Shown in pieces: positions 21,029 through 28,202 of a stretch of 64,000 nt of DNA. Under the pieces are notes generated by a model. The model was not told where the DNA came from, searched no databases, and saw nothing but the letters and a program-made list of their open reading frames with translations. How positions within the stretch are numbered: the stretch's first letter is position 1; each line of letters starts with the position of its first letter. The DNA is from Entamoeba invadens IP1 (Eukaryota > Evosea > Mastigamoebida > Endamoebidae), in the NCBI RefSeq assembly GCF_000330505.1, contig NW_004191750.1, forward strand, positions 342,013 to 406,012. The letters run 5' to 3'. The translations under genes and the position numbers were made by a program.

Positions 21029-21443
21029 GAGGTTAGATATTAAACTGTTATTTAAAATTTATAAATTATTATAAATATCAAAAAAAATTTTGAGATGATG
21101 CGTCAAAGTTTCCAACGCAATGTGGTCTTCTGATTATGACAAATTGTGAAATGGTGAGATGTGTCAAAAGTAATTGAAATGTAATTATTGTGGGGAACAC
21201 AAAAAGCCAATCACACACATGTAACAATTAAAACCAAAAGTTACACAAAACTGCTCAAGAAGTTGTATGATATTGATAACCAAATAAATACTATATTATC
21301 TATTTACAATTAAAATGCAATTCATCTTTTCAAAAATACAATTACATTCTGGACACGTGAAGTGGAATGAGTCATCGTACTCATTGTCAGTGACACCTCA
21401 CCCACTCTATAAACAGCCAACTGAAAGCAAAGACAAACATTTC
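21029..21443. promoter_or_regulatory. Peroxiredoxin upstream region
   Basis: Spacer between the left tRNA and the peroxiredoxin gene. TATAAA at 21408-21413 lies 31 bases before the ATG at 21444, the usual TATA spacing in Entamoeba. An in-frame ATG exists at 21315, but the 43 residues it would add do not resemble any peroxiredoxin and would place the TATA box inside the coding region, so the downstream start is preferred. Confidence 0.45.
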
Positions 21444-22081
21444 ATGTGTGAGAAAGAGTGTCCAGCAAAGAAGGTGTATGAAGACTTTCTGAGAATTGTG
21501 CCAAAAGTGCAAGTTGGCGAAGAAGCGCCAGAGATCAAAGCGCAGTGCCTTTGTCCGTGTGGTGCAATCAAGGACTTTGACATGTCTGAGTACAAGGGCA
21601 AGTTCATTGTGTTGTTGTTCTACCCACTCGACTGGACTTTTGTCTGCCCAACAGAGATGATGGGATACTCCAAACTTGCAGAGGAGATGAATGATGTCCA
21701 GTTTGTTGGCATCTCAGTCGACTCCGTCTTCTGCCACAAGGCGTGGACTGAGGCACCAAAGGAGCACGGCGGTGTTGGAAAGCTTTCGTTCCCACTTGTT
21801 TCTGATATCAAGAAGTGCATCAGCATGAGATACAACATGTACAATGCGGCTGACGGCATTGCACGACGTGGGTATGTCATTGTCGACACAAAGGGGATTG
21901 TCAGATACATGCAAGTCAACGACAACGGAATTGGAAGAAACACAGACGAGACAAAGAGAATCATCGAAGCAATCAAGTTCTCGGACGAACATGGCATGTC
22001 TGCCCACTCAACTGGAAACCAGGAAAAGACACAATGAAACCAACACCAGAAGGCGTTGCTGCTTATCTCACAAAACACTAA
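21444..22081 (+). CDS. 2-Cys peroxiredoxin with an apparent 1-base frameshift near the 3' end
   Basis: The protein starts MCEKECPAKK, a shortened form of the Cys-rich N-terminus typical of Entamoeba peroxiredoxins. It continues with the thioredoxin-fold AhpC/TSA domain. The peroxidatic Cys is at about residue 68 in DWTFVCPTE, and GGVGKL and ARRGYVIVD are intact. After DEHG (21993-21995) the original frame runs into unrelated residues and stops at 22037. One base further on, frame +2 (from 21998) encodes the expected resolving-Cys motif VCPLNWKPG and a normal C-terminus ending YLTKH with TAA at 22079-22081. So a single base seems to be missing around 21996-21997. Function: reduction of H2O2 and peroxides. 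If the deletion is real, the product loses its resolving Cys; a sequencing error is equally possible. Confidence 0.88.
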
Positions 22082-22115
22082 TTGACTTGATTCTTCACAT
22101 TGAAGTCTTTACACA

Positions 22116-22228
22116 AATACAATTCAATTTCAATATGAGTATCAAGAAAGCACTAATGGTCTAAGGGCAGAATTTCACCCTCCCAAGGTGGAGATCCGGG
22201 TTCGAGTCCCGGTTAGTGCACTTTTTAT
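22116..22228. repeat. Right arm of the 113-bp perfect inverted repeat
   Basis: Exact reverse complement of 20916-21028. It begins 34 bases upstream of the tRNA-Gly gene (AATACAATTCAATTTC...) and ends in its T-run terminator. It starts 34 bases after the restored peroxiredoxin stop codon. Confidence 0.95.
22150..22220 (+). tRNA. tRNA-Gly (anticodon CCC), second copy
   Basis: Sequence-identical to the minus-strand copy at 20924-20994: a 7-bp acceptor stem GCACTAA/TTAGTGC, anticodon loop CTCCCAA, B box GGTTCGAGTCC and terminator CTTTTTAT immediately downstream. It points away from the peroxiredoxin gene, as does the other copy. Confidence 0.97.
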
Positions 22229-22379
22229 TTAGTAAAACAAAACATGTTATTATATTTTTTTTAGAAGATAAAGTAATTAAAATATTTTAATTAATTAAGT
22301 AGTTTAATTAATTATTAATATATTAATTGATACTAGTTATCAATCCCCATTCCATTCTTCTTAAAACAAACCATAACAC

Positions 22380-24587
22380 TCAAAGAGCACCTTGTTTATG
22401 TAATTTATTGATTTTGTACTGTTTAGTAGCAGCCTTGAGTTGGTTCTCCAAATATTCCAACTCGTTTATTTTCGAGCACGAGAGTTCAACGGTGACTCCC
22501 GAGTGTTGTTGGAAGATCGACAATTTCTCATCGGTCACTCCAACACTTTTCCAGTCGTCCAAATTCATAATATGTTTAATTTTCCATTTTTCCTTCCTTC
22601 CTACTGTGCGGGCGATGACTGCAATATCAGAGAAAATGATCATAGTACACACTATAGTGTCTTTTTTCTCCGACATTAAGACTTGGTCCATTTCAAACAC
22701 AAACGTTCTCTCGTCGTTGGGGAATTGACTCAAATCAATACGACCGCTCCACTTCTTAATAGCCATTTCGCTCTCGTACTTCCTCTTGTTGTCGTTCACT
22801 TCCTTCCCGATTTCCCGAATCTTTTCATAGCACAATTTGAGGTGTTTACTCTCTTCCAAATACTCAGGCATGCATTTAATCAGTGACTCTATTAACATGA
22901 CATACCGTGGAATTCTCTGAATGGGAAGAATCAAATAACTCGAGACGTGATGTCCTAGAGCACTTAACTCGCGGACAGCACATTCAACTTCTTTATTTGT
23001 TTTGGACAATGATGAGAAGAGTGCCATCCCATCATCTGCTATATTACTGTATTTCGTATAGAGGTCAACCATCTGTGGTGTAAAGTACTTTAAAAGAACA
23101 TGACTGATGACTGAATACTCTTGCTTCTCCTCTTCCTTCACCAAAAGAGTGTCTTCAAGTTCTTTAGCAAATGTGAATTGGAATCCCCAGATCTGTGGGA
23201 TATTCCCAAAGATCTGTTCCTTTTTCTCTTGCAATGAATTCTCAAGTTTCTTCATGACGACTCGGGTGCATATGTCCAGCTGTTTCACATACGATTTCTC
23301 CGTCTGAATTAATTCATCGACAATGGCCGCCGCCTTTGCTTTCTTTGAATTGTACTCCGCTATCTTTTGCATGTCATCTTGAGTGTAATCTACAACAGCC
23401 AAAATCTCGGCAACTTCGTCAAAGTGTTTCATAAGAGCCTTCCACAAGATGATGGCTTTGTTCTTTAATACAGCAGGTGGTGTGTTTTTAATATTGACAT
23501 AGATCTTATACATCATCATCTCTTTGACGGCTTGTTGGTTCTTCAGTAAATTGGTGAGTGTTCCCAACACCATGATTTGGATGTTTTCTGGCATCTGTGC
23601 GATGTTTCTGAGTAAGACGTCCAATTTAATGATCAATTTTAAAGAGCTGCACTTTTGCACTCCGACGACGTCTTGAGTCATTCGAAAGACTATAATGAGT
23701 GTCTGCTGCAAATTTTTGCCTTGTAGGTTGTCGGGCACGAAGTCGAGGAACCTCAGAATTTCGTCGAAGAGTCCACTTTCTATGCAATTAGTAGCGAAGA
23801 GGGGACTAGTTGGGAACTGACTGACGAACAACAAGAGTCTTTCCGATTGTGCTTTGTCTGTGATCTTTTCAAATAAGAAGGTGAACGTTTTAAAGAACCC
23901 CTCAGTGATCAACATGTCCCGATTCTTCTCAGGATCGACGGTATGAAACATGATGAGGATTTCTAAGAAGATTTTGATCTCTTGTGGCTCACAACTCTCT
24001 AACACGTCCTTTTCCATTTGCAGTCCACCGTTCTCAATGAAGATCTCGGAGTTCTTCTTGTTACCAATGATGTTTAATAGTAACATTGAACACAACAAGC
24101 GCATTTCTTTATCCAAAGAAGCTTTTGTGATTAAAGGAGGAATGAATTCTGCAAAGAAAGACTTGTCATTAATTTGTGTGATGAGTGCGTAGAGGACTTC
24201 CACAGTCTGTTTAAAGATGTTTTGCGTTTGTGATGCAACCAAATTTTTTAAAGAAGTCAACAGAGTTGGGTCGTGTTGTATGAAGAGTGCCGTAAAGAGT
24301 TTGTTCTTCGAGAGTTTGGTGATGATGAAAAGTGCAAAGGACAATGACATCGGGTCTTCACTTGATAAAAATTGTGTATAAAGTTGTGGGTTCACTTGAA
24401 GTAAGACGTACGCAAAGCTTGGGTTGTCAATTGACTTTGAGATGAATGCAAGACCATTCTCTCGTGTTTCCGGATTCATGATTTGACCAGCAATGGTAGA
24501 TATTAGAAGTTGAGCTTTTGGGTCTAAGCTTGCTGTTGGAAGTAAGAAATTTGGGACTTGTTGTTGTAGAGTTGGTTCAGTGTTCAT
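22380..24587 (-). CDS. Rho guanine-nucleotide exchange factor (DH-PH) with helical N-terminus
   Basis: 735 residues from the ATG at 24587 (MNTEPTLQQQVPNFL). An in-frame upstream frame to 24683 is AT-rich and unlikely to be coding. Residues 1-400 are leucine-rich helical repeats of armadillo/HEAT character. A DH domain occupies about 400-600: IVDELIQTEKSYVKQLDICTR is its first conserved helix, and SSYLILPIQRIPRYVMLIESL the CR3 helix with the family's LIxPxQRxPRYxLLL pattern. A PH domain follows (about 620-735, including WKIKHIMNLDDWKSVGVTDEK). It should catalyse GDP/GTP exchange on a Rac/Rho GTPase and so regulate actin, as do the many RhoGEFs of Entamoeba. Ser/Thr regulation cannot be seen. 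Confidence 0.9.
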   Translation of the reverse strand: MNTEPTLQQQVPNFLLPTASLDPKAQLLISTIAGQIMNPETRENGLAFISKSIDNPSFAYVLLQVNPQLYTQFLSSEDPMSLSFALFIITKLSKNKLFTALFIQHDPTLLTSLKNLVASQTQNIFKQTVEVLYALITQINDKSFFAEFIPPLITKASLDKEMRLLCSMLLLNIIGNKKNSEIFIENGGLQMEKDVLESCEPQEIKIFLEILIMFHTVDPEKNRDMLITEGFFKTFTFLFEKITDKAQSERLLLFVSQFPTSPLFATNCIESGLFDEILRFLDFVPDNLQGKNLQQTLIIVFRMTQDVVGVQKCSSLKLIIKLDVLLRNIAQMPENIQIMVLGTLTNLLKNQQAVKEMMMYKIYVNIKNTPPAVLKNKAIILWKALMKHFDEVAEILAVVDYTQDDMQKIAEYNSKKAKAAAIVDELIQTEKSYVKQLDICTRVVMKKLENSLQEKKEQIFGNIPQIWGFQFTFAKELEDTLLVKEEEKQEYSVISHVLLKYFTPQMVDLYTKYSNIADDGMALFSSLSKTNKEVECAVRELSALGHHVSSYLILPIQRIPRYVMLIESLIKCMPEYLEESKHLKLCYEKIREIGKEVNDNKRKYESEMAIKKWSGRIDLSQFPNDERTFVFEMDQVLMSEKKDTIVCTMIIFSDIAVIARTVGRKEKWKIKHIMNLDDWKSVGVTDEKLSIFQQHSGVTVELSCSKINELEYLENQLKAATKQYKINKLHKQGAL

Positions 24588-25366
24588 TTTTTGGATACTA
24601 AATAAAAGAAGTTTATGCTTTTTTCCTTTATAACTATTTAGAAATAAAATTAGAAAAGGTGAAAACATGGCTAAAGTAAACAAAAGTGTTGTTGGCTTGC
24701 TTTGTACTTATTGAATTAGATAAAAACTATATTAATTGTTAATAAGTTATTAATTGATAAAACAAAAAACACTTTTGAGAATACTTATAAAACGCCATAA
24801 TAGCTTTAGTTTCGAGTATATTTTGAGAATATGTGGTGTTAACAAAACGATGTTTAATTCAAAAATATTTTATAAGACTACAAATACTGGCAAAAATTTT
24901 GGAAATATGGCTATTAAAATAACTAATGTTTTATAATTCTGTTTCATAAAATATTAATAAACAATAAATAAAAAATACTATAAATATATAATTTGTTTTG
25001 ATAATGAATTGTAAAAAAAATAAAACCACACAAAAAGTGGCTTGAAACTCGGGTGAGCATGTTGTTTGTTTTTTAAAAAGTGGATTTTTTAAAAATAAAC
25101 AAAATATCCAAAACAAAAATGTTTTAGACCTAAAAAAATACTATGAAAGCTCGTATAAAAATAATATATTAAATACAAATAAATAACTATTATAAACCAT
25201 ACAATTTAAAAATAAACTTTGTGCCTCACACTTTTTTCATTTTTATTATTTTTTATATTAAAAAATATAATAATTTAGTTAAATTATAATGAAACCAGAA
25301 GAATACTATTAATATAACAATTATTTGTTATTGCTTTTTATGATAAACAGAAATAAAAAACACTAA
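24588..25366. other. AT-rich intergenic region
   Basis: Spacer between two minus-strand genes. Short open frames on both strands (for example 24754-24936) have the A/T-driven composition of random sequence and no family resemblance. Nothing else seen. Confidence 0.5.
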
Positions 25367-26008
25367 TTACATCACAACACAACACTTGTTTGTATTATTT
25401 TCGATCTTTTTAGGCATCTTTTTGTGATTAACTTTTTGTTGTTGTTTATTTTTGGTATTTAAAATAAACTCTTCACAGTTAACAATTGATTTCGTGAAAA
25501 TGTTTTCAAATAATGACTTGAAGATAGGATCAACATTTTCATCATTTTTTAAAGATATTTCATAAAAAGCAAAGTTGTGTTTTGTGGCGTAGTCTTTTCC
25601 TTCAGAGGTTGAGACGACTCTTTCTTCATATATATCCGATTTAGTACCAATTATGGTGACTGGGATGTACCCATCGCTTGAACGTATATTGGTGAGTCTC
25701 CAAATAAGGCGTGTAAATCCTTCAATGTTTTCAAATGAAGTTCTTGATGTTACAGAATAAATAATAATGTATCCCAAAGAAATACTAATTGATTTGAACA
25801 TTATTCTATCATTTAAATGATCCCCAGATAATTCTTGGATAACAAAAGGAATTTTAACCTTTTTATAAAATGTATGTGTAAGGTAGACATTATCTTTCTC
25901 TGTCTCTGTGTTATTCGAGAATGTATTGTGTATGTACTTTTCAATCAAAGATGTTTTCCCAGTACCTGAATCACCAAGAACAGAGATGTACACATTTTTA
26001 CATTTCAT
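25367..26008 (-). CDS. Divergent Ras-superfamily small GTPase
   Basis: 213 residues. The G1 P-loop is GDSGTGKTS (about 12-20) and G4 is TKSD in place of NKxD. G5 is reduced to YEIS, and the C-terminus ends CCVVM, a CaaX prenylation box preceded by a Lys-rich stretch. The switch II G3 motif, normally DTAGQE, reads ELSGDH: the Gly is kept, but the Asp that helps coordinate Mg and the catalytic Gln are changed. This predicts weak or absent intrinsic hydrolysis, or a changed cycle. The closest general type is Ras/Rap; I cannot assign a subfamily. Prenylation would place it on a membrane. The start is the first ATG. It lies 780 bases upstream of the RhoGEF on the same strand. Confidence 0.8.
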   Translation of the reverse strand: MKCKNVYISVLGDSGTGKTSLIEKYIHNTFSNNTETEKDNVYLTHTFYKKVKIPFVIQELSGDHLNDRIMFKSISISLGYIIIYSVTSRTSFENIEGFTRLIWRLTNIRSSDGYIPVTIIGTKSDIYEERVVSTSEGKDYATKHNFAFYEISLKNDENVDPIFKSLFENIFTKSIVNCEEFILNTKNKQQQKVNHKKMPKKIENNTNKCCVVM

Positions 26009-27071
26009 TTAATTTGCAATCAGATTCAAAGTTTAAGTTTATATACATTAACATAATGTATTTCAAAAATCAAAAAATCCTATTTTATCGAAAATTATCA
26101 GTTTTTAATTTTTACATATGGATATAAAGGTGTAAAACACGTAATTGAACATTTTAATTTTATTTCATGTTTTAAAAAAATCGATTTTGATGTAAGATGA
26201 TATTTTGGATTCATTTAAAGAATTATTTGACTGAAAGAATTTGGATTTATAAGTTTTAATTTAAACAAAAAGTGAAAATGTATGACTTTGACAAGTGATA
26301 TTATTTGTTTGTTTTTTATCAACAACAAAAAATAGTAAAAAAAACGAAAAATTTATAAAAATATTAACAAATTTGATTCTTTTTTATGTTTAATAATATA
26401 TGAAATATAAAAAACTTAAATTGTGTTTATTATATTATGTTTTCTTTAAGTTTTTATTTACAATTGTAATTTTGATTGTATTTATTTTATAGACACTTTC
26501 AATAATACAAAACAATCTATTTATCATATATTTTTTGATTATACATCAAAAAATGAGTAATGAATAATAATTCCAAATTAGTGGGTAGTATTTTTAATGA
26601 ATAAAAACACCAAAAAAATTTTACGAAAAAAATATTGTTTAAAATATAATTCATTTATTTGAATGTTATTATGGATGAAACCGTTTGTAATAAATGGTTG
26701 TGTTTAAGATATATTATTATCCCAAGCATATTGTATAATTTGATATAAATTAATTTTTTACCTTGTTGTTTAAAAAAGATGTGATGATTGATAAATGGTT
26801 CAAATAAATTGGTTGTGAATATTTCAAATTTAAATAACTTAAAAATAACGGATGATATAGAACTTGAACAAAACTTCCGTTTGGAAGTATTCATCAAAAC
26901 AAAAAAGTAGATTATATTTTGATTTTGTTACTTTGGAAACATCCTTTGTTGTGATGAATTATTCGTATTACAATTATAAAAAAATAGATAAATAAAAAGT
27001 ATAAACAATTAATTATTAAAGTATTGTTTTATTAACTCTTCAAATAATAATGAACTTAATTCTAGTCGGCT

Positions 27072-27233
27072 AGAAACGGGAAATCTTGAGTTTATAAGAT
27101 AATTTTCTGTTTTTTAAAGTATATATTATGTTTATAACAATACACAAGCCTAAAAGAGAAAATCATCATGAATTGAATTAATATCTTAGTAAAAACAGGT
27201 CAATCAAAAAAGGTGTTATTTTAAGTGTTAATA
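27072..27233 (+). pseudogene. Relic of the 5' flank of a BspA-like LRR gene
   Basis: This stretch aligns with 55772-55933, the promoter and first codons of the BspA-like gene. Shared blocks, in the same order, include GGGAAATCT, CTGTTTTTTA, TATATTATGT against TATTATGTG, ACACAAGCC, GTAAAAA-A-GTCAAT, and TTATTTTAAGTGTTAAT. The copy here lacks the ATG and is out of frame, so it is not functional as a gene start. Downstream, a short frame reading ILLNVCNVYNELIK (about 27295-27335) vaguely recalls DYLNVICVCKKY of the intact protein. Inference: remains of a duplicated BspA-like gene, later invaded by the adjacent transposon. Confidence 0.55.
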
Positions 27234-27359
27234 ATTATAAGTTAAAATTATTAAGTGTCTAAATTAATTGTACTTTGGTTGTATTCTATGTGTTTATATT
27301 ACTTAATGTTTGTAATGTTTACAACGAGTTAATTAAAATGGTAACATTATTTAACATTA

Positions 27360-27628
27360 CAGTCATGCGAAAAAGCTGTCGCGTTTNNNNNNNNNNNNNN
27401 NNNNNNNNNNNNNNNNNNNNNNNNNNNNNNNNNNNNNNNNNNNNNNNNNNNNNNNNNNNNNNNNNNNNNNNNNNNNNNNNNNNNNNATTTTTTTATTTGA
27501 TTTTTGTGAAATGACCCTGCAAATAAATCGAATAGAAGCTATACTGTATAGTAAGTAATTATAAATTTACTATAAAATATTTTTTCAAGACAGGTTTTTC
27601 CAAAAGCGACAGCTTTTTCGCATGACTG
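27360..27628. mobile_element. Tc1/mariner-like element flanked by TA, with gap inside
   Basis: A perfect 23-bp terminal inverted repeat, CAGTCATGCG...GCTGTCGC, occupies 27360-27382 and (reversed) 27606-27628. Each end is flanked by TA (27358-27359 and 27629-27630), the target site that Tc1/mariner transposons duplicate, and the TIR begins CAGT as is common in that superfamily. The 100-N gap (27387-27486) lies inside, starting 4 bases after the left TIR, so the true size is unknown. It could be a short non-autonomous element or a longer one with its transposase missing from the assembly. Only about 120 AT-rich bases of interior are visible and they hold no transposase-like ORF. Confidence 0.82.
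27387..27486. other. Assembly gap (100 N)
   Basis: Placeholder of fixed length inside the transposon-like element. The location suggests that the repeat itself caused the break in assembly. Confidence 0.95.
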
Positions 27629-28202
27629 TATATTTAATCTATTCAAATTTAAATTAGTAAATAATTAATCTATATTAAATTATATACCAATAATTCAAAT
27701 AGAAATATATATCGATAAACAATAATAATAATGAAAATATAATATGTGATTCAAAAATGTTATGAATATTTATTTAATAACACTATTTTATCATAAGAAA
27801 CATTTTGTTTTTAAAAAGTTTTGAATAAAAAAAAATTATGTTTTCTTCAATAGGTTTTAATTAATGATTATAGCTTCATAATATAAAAATTATAGTTTTG
27901 TTTTAACACGTTCTATATAGATAAATTAATTTAACAAATTAAAAAAAATCAAATACAAGTTTTGGTAAGTTTCAAGAAAATTGATTTCTTGAAATCAGAA
28001 AAAAATTCAATTAATTTTTAATTTAACGCATTTTTGACTTAATTACTAAACCAAATACAATAATTTAAATAAGAATAACAACCAAATGAATACTAATAAC
28101 ACAAGTAATAATAGTAATACTAACCAGATTACATATTATTATTTACATACCAGTTTACTTACAAACAACAATAGAAAAACAAAAATATGAACGAAATAAT
28201 CA

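Larger units (their letters stand above)
26009..28202. other. AT-rich gene desert with repeats
   Basis: 2.2 kb without a convincing intact gene. It contains a relic resembling the 5' region of a BspA-like gene (27072-27233) and a transposon-like element with an assembly gap (27360-27628), listed separately. An 80-codon frame on the minus strand at 26655-26897 has no recognisable features. The last 130 bases before 28203 form the promoter of the next gene; there an ATG at 28187 opens a 14-codon out-of-frame uORF overlapping the start. Confidence 0.5.

Noticed and set aside
21315..21443. 43-residue N-terminal extension of the peroxiredoxin
   Set aside because: No similarity to peroxiredoxins; a TATA box at 21408 lies inside it; the Met at 21444 starts the family-like Cys-bearing N-terminus.
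24754..24936. 60-residue plus-strand ORF
   Set aside because: No recognised motif and AT-biased codons; likely chance.
26655..26897. 80-residue minus-strand ORF in the 26-28 kb desert
   Set aside because: A/T-driven composition, no family resemblance, no promoter-like box.
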